From: JBJYKD01 sp049310025
GTDB lineage: Bacteria > Bacillota > Thermosediminibacteria > Thermosediminibacterales > Tepidanaerobacteraceae
Length of the DNA: 64,000 nucleotides
Reading direction: 5' to 3'
Assembly: GCF_049310025.1 (NCBI RefSeq)
Contig: NZ_JBJYKD010000004.1
Span: 62,001-126,000 of the forward strand
Under the pieces are notes generated by a model that saw nothing but the letters and a program-made list of their open reading frames with translations, did not search any database and had not been told where the DNA came from. The number at the start of each line of letters is the position of its first letter. Within the stretch, counting starts at the first letter, position 1. The translations under genes were made by a program, and so were the position numbers. Of this stretch, positions 49,318 to 58,543 are shown one piece after another.

Positions 49318-51768
49318 ATGGTTTACGATTTTAAGGCCATTGAAGAAAAATGGCAAAAAAAATGGTCGGAAGAAAAACTGTATAAAGTTGAAGAGGACTC
49401 GAATAAGCCCAAGTATTATTGCCTTGAAATGTTTCCCTATCCTTCCGGGAAGCTTCACATGGGCCATGTGCGAAATTACTCCATCGGCGATGTGGTGGCC
49501 CGTTTTAAAAGAATGAACGGTTACAATGTACTCCATCCAATGGGATGGGACGCTTTCGGCCTCCCAGCCGAAAATGCGGCCATAAAACACGGCATTCACC
49601 CGGCAAAGTGGACATGGGACAATATTGACAATATGAGGCGTCAACTGAAAAGCCTTGGTCTGAGCTATGACTGGGACCGGGAAGTGGCCACATGTCATCC
49701 CGGCTATTACAGGTGGACCCAGTGGTTCTTCCTGAAGCTCTATGAGAGAGGCCTTGCATACCGCAAAAAGGCTTTTGTAAACTGGTGTCCTTCCTGCGCC
49801 ACCGTGCTGGCAAACGAACAGGTGGTTGATGGAAAATGTCATCGGTGCGGGGCAGAAGTGGGCAAGAAGGATCTGGAACAGTGGTTTTTCAGGATAACGG
49901 ACTATGCGGAAGAATTGCTCAAGGATCTGGAAAAACTTACAGGATGGCCCGACAAGGTCAAGATAATGCAGGAAAACTGGATTGGCAGGAGCGAAGGGGT
50001 GGAATTTTCGTTTTCGGCAGAAAAGACCGGCGATAAGATTCCGGTGTTTACCACCAGACCCGATACGGTTTACGGTGTGTCTTATCTGGTTTTGGCCCCC
50101 GAGCACCCCCTGGTCGATAAACTATCTGCCGGGACGGAGCAGGAAGAGGCGGTAAAAGAATTCAAAAAGAAAATGGAAAAGTACAGCGAAATAACCAGGA
50201 CCTCCAATGAAACCGAAAAAGAAGGCGTTTTTACAGGAGCCTATGCTGTAAATCCGATGAACAATGAGAAAGTTCCAATCTGGATAGCCAATTACGTTCT
50301 CCTGGATTACGGTACCGGTGCGGTAATGGGTGTCCCCGCCCACGACCAGAGGGACTTTGAGTTTGCCAGAAAATACGGTCTTCCCATAAAAATTGTAGTA
50401 TCTCCGTCGGAAAAGCAGTTAAAAGCCGATGAAATGACGGAAGCGTATGTAGATAGGGGCAGGCTGGTCAATTCGGACAGATTTGACGGCATGGATAATA
50501 TGGAAGCCATAAAGGCCATCGGCCGTTATATGGAAGAGAAGGGCATAGGCAGGGTTAAGGTGAATTACAAACTGAGAGACTGGCTGATTTCACGCCAGAG
50601 GTACTGGGGAGCCCCCATTCCCATCGTTTACTGCGATAAATGCGGCATCGTGCCGGTCCCCGAAAAGGACCTGCCGGTGATGCTGCCGCCGGAAGTGGAG
50701 TTCAATCCCAGGGGCACTTCGCCTTTACTTGAATGCCAGGAGTTTTTAAACACCGAATGTCCCCGGTGCGGAGGCCCTGCGCGCAGGGAAACCGATACAA
50801 TGGATACCTTTATGTGCTCCTCCTGGTATTATTACCGCTACACCGACCCACGAAATACCGAACGGCCCTTTGACAGAGAAAAGCTTGACTACTGGATGCC
50901 CGTCGACCAGTACATTGGCGGCGTGGAACATGCCATATTGCACCTGATGTATTCCAGATTCTTCAATAAGGTCATGAGGGACATCGGTCTGGTGGGGGTC
51001 GACGAACCGTTCCAGAACCTGTTGACTCAAGGTATGGTTCTAAAAGACGGGGCCAAGATGTCAAAGTCATTGGGCAATATAGTAAGTCCCGAGGAAATCA
51101 TCGAAAAATACGGCGCCGATACTGCAAGGCTATTCATACTGTTTGCATCGCCGCCCGAAAAGGACCTGGAGTGGAGCGACCAGGGGGTAGAAGGGTCTTT
51201 CAGGTTCCTGCAGAGGGTGTGGAGGCTGGTGAACGAACTTTCCAGCAGAACGGGGGAGGCTTGCCCGGATGAAGCGGTTGACAGAGAAGTGCGCAGGCTG
51301 GTGCACAAAACCATAAAAAAGGTGACGGAAGATATAAATGAAAGGTTCAATTTCAATACCGCCATAAGCGCCATCATGGAGATGGTGAACGGCTTATACG
51401 CCTTCAAGGAAAAACCCGTTTCGAGTTCGGTTATTAAAGAAGCGGTGGAGAGCCTCCTATTGATGCTGGCACCGTTCGCACCCCATATGACCGAAGAGCT
51501 GTGGGAGAAATTGGGCCATGAAAAGAGCATTCACCTTGCAAGCTGGCCCTGCTACGATGAAGAAGCGATAAAAGAAGATGAGTTCGAAATAGTGGTGCAG
51601 GTCAACGGCAAAGTCCGTGGGAAAATCAATTTGCCCGCGGAGGCGACCGATGAAGAGGTTAAAGAAGCGGCATTAAAGCATGAAAAGGTCCAGGCTTACA
51701 TTGAGGGTAAAAATGTGGTTAAAGTCGTAACAGTGCCCAAAAAACTTGTCAATATTGTGGTAAAGTGA
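49318..51768 (+). CDS. leuS: Leucyl-tRNA synthetase
   Basis: An 816-residue class I synthetase. HIGH-type motif in YPSGKLHMGHVRNY, editing domain CP1 with TTRPDTVYGV and the catalytic GTGAVMGVPAHDQRD, and KMSKS in GAKMSKSLGN. AAAAGGAGGTATCAG precedes the ATG. Regulated by its T-box. Confidence 0.97.
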   Translation: MVYDFKAIEEKWQKKWSEEKLYKVEEDSNKPKYYCLEMFPYPSGKLHMGHVRNYSIGDVVARFKRMNGYNVLHPMGWDAFGLPAENAAIKHGIHPAKWTWDNIDNMRRQLKSLGLSYDWDREVATCHPGYYRWTQWFFLKLYERGLAYRKKAFVNWCPSCATVLANEQVVDGKCHRCGAEVGKKDLEQWFFRITDYAEELLKDLEKLTGWPDKVKIMQENWIGRSEGVEFSFSAEKTGDKIPVFTTRPDTVYGVSYLVLAPEHPLVDKLSAGTEQEEAVKEFKKKMEKYSEITRTSNETEKEGVFTGAYAVNPMNNEKVPIWIANYVLLDYGTGAVMGVPAHDQRDFEFARKYGLPIKIVVSPSEKQLKADEMTEAYVDRGRLVNSDRFDGMDNMEAIKAIGRYMEEKGIGRVKVNYKLRDWLISRQRYWGAPIPIVYCDKCGIVPVPEKDLPVMLPPEVEFNPRGTSPLLECQEFLNTECPRCGGPARRETDTMDTFMCSSWYYYRYTDPRNTERPFDREKLDYWMPVDQYIGGVEHAILHLMYSRFFNKVMRDIGLVGVDEPFQNLLTQGMVLKDGAKMSKSLGNIVSPEEIIEKYGADTARLFILFASPPEKDLEWSDQGVEGSFRFLQRVWRLVNELSSRTGEACPDEAVDREVRRLVHKTIKKVTEDINERFNFNTAISAIMEMVNGLYAFKEKPVSSSVIKEAVESLLLMLAPFAPHMTEELWEKLGHEKSIHLASWPCYDEEAIKEDEFEIVVQVNGKVRGKINLPAEATDEEVKEAALKHEKVQAYIEGKNVVKVVTVPKKLVNIVVK

Positions 51769-51803
51769 GCGAGCCCCTTTAACGGTAAAGCATATTAATT
51801 TAA

Positions 51804-51843
51804 GGATAGACTTTTGCAACAAAACTGCAAGTCTATCCTTTTA
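51804..51843 (+). terminator. Terminator of leuS
   Basis: GGATAGACTTTTGCA (51804-51818) pairs with TGCAAGTCTATCC (51826-51838) with one bulge, then TTTT. Confidence 0.8.
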
Positions 51844-51856
51844 AAATTTTAACCGG

Positions 51857-51954
51857 TTAATTTTGTTTTTCGTGTAAGATAGCAACGTAAGGGGAAAACG
51901 TTGCATCATTTGGGTTAAAGGTATGTTAATTTTGCTTTTTATGTAAAATAACAA
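51857..51954. repeat. Direct repeat pair of 29 bp upstream of sufC
   Basis: Units at 51857-51885 and 51926-51954 (each TTAATTTTG-YTTTT-...-ATA-R-CAA) agree at 24 of 29 positions. Between them sits the inverted repeat GCAACG-N11-CGTTGC (51882-51904). The set lies just upstream of the suf promoter. Confidence 0.55.
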
Positions 51955-51982
51955 GCCGCGCACATGTTGCAGAACAAACGTA

Positions 51983-52011
51983 TTGTAATCCCCAGTAAAG
52001 TGATGTAGAAT
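51983..52011 (+). promoter_or_regulatory. Promoter of sufCB-cobQ
   Basis: TTGTAA (51983-51988), 17 bases, TAGAAT (52006-52011). Confidence 0.6.
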
Positions 52012-52061
52012 ATTTAAAGAATAAAACCAAGAAAATATTACCGGAAAAGAGGATGAAATAT

Positions 52062-52805
52062 ATGCTGAAATTGGAATCGGTTAGTTTGGATGTTGTAAAC
52101 GGCTCTGGGGATGTATCTATCCTTAAAAATATAAATCTGGAGCTTGAAGACAACAAATTTTACGCTTTAACAGGTCCCAATGGAGGCGGAAAAACTTCCC
52201 TGGCAAAGGTAATAATGGGTATATACAGAAACTCGGGTGGAAGAATCTTTCTTGACGGCACCGACATAACGGATATGAGCATTACCGAGAGAGCCAATCT
52301 CGGCATAAGCTACGCCTTTCAAAACCCTCCAAGATTCAAGGGTTTAAAAGTAAAAGACCTTCTGAAAATTTCGGCCCACAACGGAGAGGATACGTCATAT
52401 GCCAGGCTGAGGGCCGTGGGGCTCTGCCCTCAGGATTACATTGACAGGGAATGCGACAACAGCCTTTCGGGTGGAGAAATAAAGCGGATAGAACTTGCTA
52501 CGGTCCTTGCGAGGCCCTCGAAAGCAATCATCTATGATGAGCCTGAAGCCGGGGTGGATCTGTGGAGCTTTGAAAACCTTCTTCAATTAATAAGAAATTA
52601 TCATTTAAAGGGCAATGTAATCAGCATCGTAATAACCCATCATGAAAGGGTACTGTCCCTTGCCGATGAGATTATTTTAATGGCTGACGGCGAGATTAAG
52701 GAAATGGGCGGCAGGGAAAAGATGTGGCCCATACTGCAGGAAGGATTTAAATGCCGCTGGCAGGAAAATTGCGGGGGTGATTCCGGTGAAATTAACTGCT
52801 ATTGA
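52062..52805 (+). CDS. sufC: SufC-like ABC ATPase (SmsC/SufC)
   Basis: A 247-residue ABC ATPase of Fe-S cluster assembly: Walker A GPNGGGKTSLAK, Q-loop AFQNPPRF, signature NSLSGGEIKRIEL, Walker B AIIYDEPEAGVD. Non-transport ABC of SufC type. ATG 52062 is preferred because AAGAGG sits nine bases upstream. The next gene is SufB-like and starts inside it. Confidence 0.88.
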   Translation: MLKLESVSLDVVNGSGDVSILKNINLELEDNKFYALTGPNGGGKTSLAKVIMGIYRNSGGRIFLDGTDITDMSITERANLGISYAFQNPPRFKGLKVKDLLKISAHNGEDTSYARLRAVGLCPQDYIDRECDNSLSGGEIKRIELATVLARPSKAIIYDEPEAGVDLWSFENLLQLIRNYHLKGNVISIVITHHERVLSLADEIILMADGEIKEMGGREKMWPILQEGFKCRWQENCGGDSGEINCY

Positions 52806-53709
52806 TCAGGAACTGTTAAAAACGGTGGCGGATTTGCATCAAATTCCCGCTGGCGCTTTTAACATAAGAAAAGACGGGCAGGGGATTCAAAGGCAGTCTT
52901 CCCGCCATATCGAGGTTAAACCAAAGCAGGATAGGCCGGGAATCGATGTCATTGTAGCTCCGGGTACTAAAAATGAGGCCGTTCACATACCGGTTTTAAT
53001 AACCATGTCTGGAGTAATAGATGTCGTTTACAACACCATAGAGATTGGGGAAGGTTCCGACGTGACCGTAGTCGCTGGCTGCGGGATACATAACCCCGGT
53101 TCAAAAAAATCACAGCACGACGGCATCCATGAGATTATCGTGCGCCGTGGTGCGCGCATGAGGTATGTTGAAAAGCACTACGGTGAAGGTGAAGGCACCG
53201 GCGAAAGGGTGTTAAACCCCAAGACCATCCTGATAATGGAAAAGGATTCAACAGTAGAAATGGAATTGACCCAGATAAAAGGAGTTGACAGCACCGTCCG
53301 CGAGACAAAAGCAAGAGTGGCCGAAGGTGCAAGCCTCGCCATAACAGAACGCCTTCTTACCCACGGTCGCCAGGAGGCAATATCGGAAATGCTGATAGAG
53401 CTTGAGGGCGATGGAAGCAGCGCCCGGGTGGTTTCCCGATCGGTGGCAAAGGACAGTTCCGTACAAATTTTCCGGCCCAATGTGATTGCCAGGGCACGCG
53501 CCAGGGGCCATGTGGAATGTGACTCCATAATAATGGACAAAGGCAGGATAAGTTCTTCCCCCGCCATCTCGGCAGAACACCCGGACGCACAGCTCACCCA
53601 TGAAGCCGCCATTGGCAGGATAGCCGAAGAACAGTTGATAAAGCTGATGACCCTCGGCCTTTCGGAAAAGGAGGCCGAAGACGTGATACTCCGGGGGTTT
53701 CTGCAATGA
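52786..53709 (+). CDS. sufB: SufB/SufD-family scaffold protein (minimal SmsB/SufB type)
   Basis: A 307-residue protein, shorter than bacterial SufB (about 470) and similar to the compact form of minimal systems. The right-handed beta-helix region shows repeated short strands (VIDVVYNTIEIGEGSDVTVVAGCGIHN, STVEMELTQIKGVDSTVRETKARVAEGASL), and EHPDAQLTHEAAIGRI near the C-terminus is the SufBD signature. GTG 52786 is chosen after GGGGGTGA. No sufS, sufU or sufD follows, so it may form a two-protein C2B2 complex. Confidence 0.82.
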   Translation: MKLTAIDQELLKTVADLHQIPAGAFNIRKDGQGIQRQSSRHIEVKPKQDRPGIDVIVAPGTKNEAVHIPVLITMSGVIDVVYNTIEIGEGSDVTVVAGCGIHNPGSKKSQHDGIHEIIVRRGARMRYVEKHYGEGEGTGERVLNPKTILIMEKDSTVEMELTQIKGVDSTVRETKARVAEGASLAITERLLTHGRQEAISEMLIELEGDGSSARVVSRSVAKDSSVQIFRPNVIARARARGHVECDSIIMDKGRISSSPAISAEHPDAQLTHEAAIGRIAEEQLIKLMTLGLSEKEAEDVILRGFLQ

Positions 53710-55316
53710 CGGCAAAGTGTATAATGGTCCAGGGTACCGGCTCTTCGGTGGGAAAAAGCCGCCTTGTCGCCGGCCTCTGCCGGGTTTTCAGACAGGACGG
53801 GTTTAAGGTGGTCCCGTTTAAATCTCAGAATATGGCTCTTAACTCCTTTATAACAAACGAGGGCCTTGAAATGGGGCGGGCTCAGGTGGCCCAGGCCGAA
53901 GCCTGCGGCGTCGAACCTTCTGTCCTGATGAACCCGGTGCTTCTCAAACCCAGTTCCGATAAAAACTGCCAGGTAATAATAATGGGAAAGGTCTATGGCA
54001 ACCTGTCTGCCGCGGATTACCACGAGTTCAAGCCGAAACTGCTTGATATTGTAAAACAGGCCTACGACAGGCTTGCGGCAGAAAACGATATTATAGTCAT
54101 AGAAGGCGCCGGGAGCCCCGCCGAAATAAACCTGAGGGACCGTGACATCGTAAATATGGGCATGGCTGAGCTTGTCGACGCTCCGGTCATACTGGTGGGC
54201 GATATCGATAAAGGCGGTGTTTTTGCCTCCCTGGCGGGTACCATGCTTCTGCTTTCCGAAAGCGAGAAAGCCAGGGTAAAAGGCGTAGTGATTAACAAAT
54301 TTCGCGGAGATCTGGAGATTTTAAGGCCTGGCCTTGAGATGCTGGAAGGCATAATTAAAAGGCCGGTTTTGGGGGTGGTTCCGTATACTGACATCTATGT
54401 AGACGAGGAAGATTCGCCTCGCGCGGAGATTTTAAGATTAAAGATAAATGAGGTATCAAAACAATCTCCAGAAGGGGACTTAAAAAGCCGGGAAGTTGAC
54501 CTGAAAGCGCAAAACGACGTTATTATTAAAGTGCTGTACCTGCCGCATATATCCAACTTTACGGACTTTGTCCCCCTTTCCGTATACGCCGGTGTAAAAC
54601 TTTCTTATGTTACACCGGGATCGAGGATTGGAGACGCCGACCTAGTTATAATACCGGGCACCAAGAATACCATAGAAGACCTGACATTTTTAAAGGGGCA
54701 GGGATGGCATGAGGAAATAAAGGAGCTTTTATATAAAGGCGCTGTCATTATGGGTATTTGCGGCGGCTACCAGATGCTGGGCAGAAGCATAAGAGATCCG
54801 CATCGAATTGAAAGTAACCTGGAATACGCCGAAGGGCTGGGGCTGCTGGATATTGACACAGAGATAGAACGAGAAAAGGTAACCACCAGGGTTTCCGGTA
54901 CGGTGATTGAAGGGCTCGCGGGCTTTGCCGGATGCCTCGGCGGGGCCAGGGTGGAAGGCTATGAAATTCACATGGGAAAGACCGTGCTTTCCAACGGCGC
55001 TTCAAGCTTTATATCCATCGAAAAGAGATTGGGCGAAAATGTAATGGCTTTAGATGGGGCCGTTAATTCCGAAGGCAGGGTCCTGGGCACTTACCTGCAC
55101 GGAATTTTTGAAAGCGGGGAGTTTGCTTCAAAGCTTTTAAAGAATTTGAAAGAAGCAAAATACCGGGGTGATATAAATACAGGACGTGAAATTACCGTGG
55201 ATTTTAAAATGTTTAAAGAAAGAGAATACGATCGGTGGGCGGCGGTGGTGCGCAGCAGTTTGAATATGGATATGATTTATGAAATAATGGGAATATCGCG
55301 AAAGGAAACCAGGTAG
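53706..55316 (+). CDS. cobQ: Cobyric acid synthase CobQ
   Basis: A 536-residue glutamine-dependent amidotransferase of the cobalamin pathway. Walker-like GTGSSVGKSRLVAGLCR, NMALNSFITNEG, and the C-terminal class I glutaminase with ICGGYQMLG and the late YLHG...F (GTYLHGIF). It overlaps sufB by four bases. The presence fits a cell that makes its own corrinoids. Confidence 0.94.
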   Translation: MTAKCIMVQGTGSSVGKSRLVAGLCRVFRQDGFKVVPFKSQNMALNSFITNEGLEMGRAQVAQAEACGVEPSVLMNPVLLKPSSDKNCQVIIMGKVYGNLSAADYHEFKPKLLDIVKQAYDRLAAENDIIVIEGAGSPAEINLRDRDIVNMGMAELVDAPVILVGDIDKGGVFASLAGTMLLLSESEKARVKGVVINKFRGDLEILRPGLEMLEGIIKRPVLGVVPYTDIYVDEEDSPRAEILRLKINEVSKQSPEGDLKSREVDLKAQNDVIIKVLYLPHISNFTDFVPLSVYAGVKLSYVTPGSRIGDADLVIIPGTKNTIEDLTFLKGQGWHEEIKELLYKGAVIMGICGGYQMLGRSIRDPHRIESNLEYAEGLGLLDIDTEIEREKVTTRVSGTVIEGLAGFAGCLGGARVEGYEIHMGKTVLSNGASSFISIEKRLGENVMALDGAVNSEGRVLGTYLHGIFESGEFASKLLKNLKEAKYRGDINTGREITVDFKMFKEREYDRWAAVVRSSLNMDMIYEIMGISRKETR

Positions 55317-55337
55317 ATTTGCGCGGGAGTGGAGTTT

Positions 55338-55976
55338 ATGTATAATTTCAGCAAACGTGAGCAAATACTGCTTTGCCTCTTGCTGGCTTTGGTGATTTTC
55401 AGCGGGGGTATGGTCTATTACGTCTTTTTTAAAGAGGAACCGGATGTGGCCTTTAAGCTGGAAGAGGGGCCGGCGGTACCGGTGTCGGTCCCTGTGGCGC
55501 AGGAGGAACCTAAAAAGATAATGGTCTACGTGACCGGAGCCGTTAAAAACCCCGGGGTCTACACCCTGGAAGAGGGAAAGAGGGTAAAAGACGCCATAGA
55601 GGCGGCGGGCGGAAATCTTCCGGAAGCCGACCTTTTGCGATTAAACCTGGCCCAAAAACTTCGCGATGAAGATAAACTTTATGTGCCCAGAGTGGGAGAA
55701 TTCCCCGAAGGCCAGGAGGAGCCGGGCGGTGGAAATACCGGCATGGCGGGAGCCACGGTAGGCATAAGCTCTTTTAGCGATAATAAAATAAATATAAACA
55801 CTGCGGATCTTGTCGAACTTGACACTCTGCCCGGAATTGGCCCCACCACGGCACAGAAAATTATAGACTACAGGAATCAGAACGGTCCGTTCAAATCCAT
55901 CGAAGAAATAAAAAATGTTTCAGGTATCGGGGACAAAAAATTTGAGGAGATAAAAGATAAGATTAAAGTTAATTGA
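55338..55976 (+). CDS. comEA: ComEA-family DNA-binding competence/uptake protein
   Basis: A 212-residue protein: N-terminal TM (about 9-30), SLBB domain (VYVTGAVKNPGVYTLEEGKRVKDAIEAAGG), and a C-terminal helix-hairpin-helix domain (NINTADLVELDTLPGIGPTTAQKIIDYRN). ComEA binds incoming DNA at the cell surface. Alternative start at 55329 (GTG) overlaps the ribosome site. comEC does not follow. Confidence 0.9.
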   Translation: MYNFSKREQILLCLLLALVIFSGGMVYYVFFKEEPDVAFKLEEGPAVPVSVPVAQEEPKKIMVYVTGAVKNPGVYTLEEGKRVKDAIEAAGGNLPEADLLRLNLAQKLRDEDKLYVPRVGEFPEGQEEPGGGNTGMAGATVGISSFSDNKININTADLVELDTLPGIGPTTAQKIIDYRNQNGPFKSIEEIKNVSGIGDKKFEEIKDKIKVN

Positions 55977-56079
55977 CAAGTGCCTGTTTTATCTTTAAAT
56001 AATATTTTTCTAATAAATGTTATATCTACCTTTAATTATTGGGATTAAAGTGCAAATTCATTCAGCGGGAGGTGTTTAT

Positions 56080-57120
56080 GTGAAAAAGATCAGACTAACC
56101 GAACTCACCTGCAGCGCCGGTTGAGCGGCCAAATTGGGGCCCCAGGCCCTGTCGCAGGTGCTGCGGCAAATACCGGTATTAAAAAACCAGAATCTTCTAG
56201 TGGGACTTGACACCTCCGACGATGCGGCCGTGTACAGGGTGAGCGATGAAATGGCCCTCATATCCACAGTAGATTTCTTCACGCCCGTGGTGGACGACCC
56301 TTATACCTTCGGCCAGATCGCAGCCTGCAACGCCCTGAGCGATATTTACGCCATGGGCGGCAAGCCCATCCTCGCACTGAATGTTGTTGCTTTTCCCGAG
56401 GACCTGGTGGAAGACATTTTACCCGGTGTGTTAAAAGGGGGCGCGGATAAAATAAAGGAAGCCGGAGCCGTAGTGGGAGGGGGTCATTCCATAAAAAATC
56501 CCGAACCAGTCTACGGCTTATCTGTTCTGGGGCAGGTTCACCCGGACAGAGTTATAACCAACGCCGGGGCAAAACCCGGCGATGTGCTGATCCTCACAAA
56601 ACCTCTAGGAACCGGTGTCGCCACCACGGCCTTAAAAGCGAGTATGCTCGATGAAAAAACCGAAAAACTGGTTGTCAAAATAATGTCGACCCTGAACAAA
56701 GCCGCCTCCGAAGCCGCAACCGAGATAGGTGTCCATGCTGTCACGGATATAACGGGCTTCGGGTTGATGGGACATGCTTATGAGATGGCTGAAGCGTCAA
56801 ACGTTACAATCAAAATAAATTCCCGGGCGATACCGGTAATTCCGGGGGTGGAGGAACTGGCAGCCATGGGGCTTTTGCCGGCCGGGTTATACCATAATAG
56901 GCGCTACCTGGAAGGCAAAATCAAAGTCTGTGACGGTATTCCCGAGGTTGTCTCGGACCTGGTCTTTGACCCCCAGACTTCCGGCGGCCTTTTAATTTCC
57001 CTAAAAAAAGAAAAGGCAGAGGCTCTGGCGAACCTTCTCGAGTCCAAAGGCGTGGTGGGTGCTGCCGTAATCGGGGAGGTTGTCGACCCCTCGGAATTCA
57101 GAATAGTGCTGGAAAATTGA
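56080..57120 (+). CDS. selD: Selenophosphate synthetase SelD, itself a selenoprotein (in-frame UGA = Sec15)
   Basis: A 346-residue enzyme that makes selenophosphate from selenide and ATP. The GTG at 56080 (after GGGAGGTG) opens a frame that meets TGA at 56122-56124, then continues without interruption to 57120. The context is TCSAG-U-AAKLG, where SelD has Cys or Sec in its active site; here U15. The rest (ISTVDFFTPVVDDPYTFGQIAACNALSDIYAMGG) is plain SelD. The downstream selA, selB and selC leave no doubt that UGA is read as Sec. An alternative TTG start at 56134 would remove the active-site loop. Confidence 0.95.
56135..56151 (+). promoter_or_regulatory. Candidate bacterial SECIS hairpin in selD
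   Basis: TTGGGGC (from 56135, six paired bases to 56140) pairs with GCCCTG (56146-56151) around a five-base loop CCCAG; the loop begins 17 bases after the UGA, in the known window for SelB recognition. A CCTG-TCG-CAGG alternative also lies in range. Confidence 0.45.
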
Positions 57121-57136
57121 ATTGGGAGGTCTAATA

Positions 57137-58543
57137 TTGAATAAAAATCGCTTTTTGAGGCTTCTGCCTAAAGTGGCGGACCTCCTGGAAGAACCTGAAA
57201 TAAAAAAATTGATAGAGAGATTCGGCAGGAACGCCGTAAGAGAATCCATAAGAGACAGCCTGGAATATCTCCGGTTAAAATTTGCAAAAGCCCTTGAAGC
57301 CGGAGACGTACATGAGCATAAAACCCGGGATGAGTTAAAAAACGAGGTTATTTCCATGGCCATACGGAGGCTGACTTCCCCTGCTTATAACTTGAGGCCG
57401 GTGGTGAATGCCACCGGTGTGGTGATTCATACCAATCTTGGGAGGGCGCCCCTTCCTCCAGAAGCGCTGGACAGGATCACGGCCATAGCAGGAGGGTATT
57501 CCAACCTGGAGTATGACATGGAAAGAGGAGAAAGAGGGGAGCGCTATAACCATGTGAGGGATATCCTGTGTGAAATAACCGGGGCTGAAGATGCCATGGT
57601 CGTGAATAACAATGCGGCTGCGGTGCTCCTTTGCCTTTCAGCTCTGGCCTCAGGCAGAGAAGTCATTATCTCCAGAGGGCAACTGGTGGAAATCGGGGGC
57701 AGTTTCAGGATTCCCGATGTTATGGCACAGAGCGGCGCAAGGCTGGTGGAGGTGGGGACTACCAATAAAACGCATCTTTCGGATTACGAAAAGGCTATTA
57801 CCGAAAACACCGCCCTTCTCTTAAAGGTGCACACAAGCAATTTCAGGCTGGTGGGCTTTACTTCCCAGGTTGATAATAAAGATCTAAAAGCCCTTGGGGA
57901 AAAGTACAGCCTGCCGGTGATGGAGGACCTGGGGAGCGGTGTCCTAATTGATTTAAAACCGTTCGGTATACCGGAAGAACCTACCGTCCAGGCCTCCGTA
58001 AAAGCCGGCATGGACATTATAACTTTCAGCGGCGACAAACTGCTCGGAGGGCCTCAGGCCGGAATAATAGTGGGAAAAAAGGAGCTCGTAGAGAGGATTA
58101 AGAGACATCCTCTGACAAGGGCTGTACGGATAGACAAGCTTACTCTTGCGGCACTGGAAGCGGTTTTGAGGTTTTATAAAGATGAGGAGTGGCAAAAGAT
58201 ACCGGTGCTCTCCATGCTCACAAAGTCCATGGCTGTCATGGAAGCCCAGGCGCAAAAGCTCGCTGCAGGCATTGCAGATGTGCTGGGGAAGAACGGTAAC
58301 GTTGAGGTGGTGGAGGATGTCTCCCAGGCCGGCGGGGGAGCTCTGCCTGAAACCAATATCCCCACTGTAACGGTGGCCGTAAGCTTGGATGGCATTCCAG
58401 CTCAGGAACTGGCTCAAAGGCTGAGAAACGCTCCCACCCCCATAATAGGCAGGATAAAAAGAGACAGATTTTTGCTGGACTTAAGGACATTAAATGAAAA
58501 AGATATAGAAAAAGTTATTGAGATGGTGAGGAACATATTATGA
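57137..58543 (+). CDS. selA: L-seryl-tRNA(Sec) selenium transferase SelA
   Basis: A 468-residue PLP enzyme that turns Ser-tRNA(Sec) into Sec-tRNA(Sec). PLP lysine in FSGDKLLGGPQAG, the VVNATGVVIHTNLGRAPL strand, and an N-terminal helical tRNA-binding domain are visible. TTG at 57137 is preferred after GGGAGG. It lies 16 bp behind selD. Confidence 0.96.
   Translation: MNKNRFLRLLPKVADLLEEPEIKKLIERFGRNAVRESIRDSLEYLRLKFAKALEAGDVHEHKTRDELKNEVISMAIRRLTSPAYNLRPVVNATGVVIHTNLGRAPLPPEALDRITAIAGGYSNLEYDMERGERGERYNHVRDILCEITGAEDAMVVNNNAAAVLLCLSALASGREVIISRGQLVEIGGSFRIPDVMAQSGARLVEVGTTNKTHLSDYEKAITENTALLLKVHTSNFRLVGFTSQVDNKDLKALGEKYSLPVMEDLGSGVLIDLKPFGIPEEPTVQASVKAGMDIITFSGDKLLGGPQAGIIVGKKELVERIKRHPLTRAVRIDKLTLAALEAVLRFYKDEEWQKIPVLSMLTKSMAVMEAQAQKLAAGIADVLGKNGNVEVVEDVSQAGGGALPETNIPTVTVAVSLDGIPAQELAQRLRNAPTPIIGRIKRDRFLLDLRTLNEKDIEKVIEMVRNIL

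Noticed and set aside
49300..50106. Long minus-strand ORF (268 codons) opposite leuS
   Set aside because: It overlaps the catalytic part of leuS entirely, has no ribosome site, and its protein is low in recognisable pattern.
53178..54023. Long minus-strand ORF (281 codons) opposite sufB and cobQ
   Set aside because: It is a shadow of two well-supported genes; sequence is Ser-rich noise typical of antisense frames.
56122..56124. TGA in the 5' part of selD read as a frameshift or pseudogene
   Set aside because: The codon is at the known Cys/Sec active-site position, the frame stays open on both sides, and selA, selB and tRNA-Sec are adjacent.
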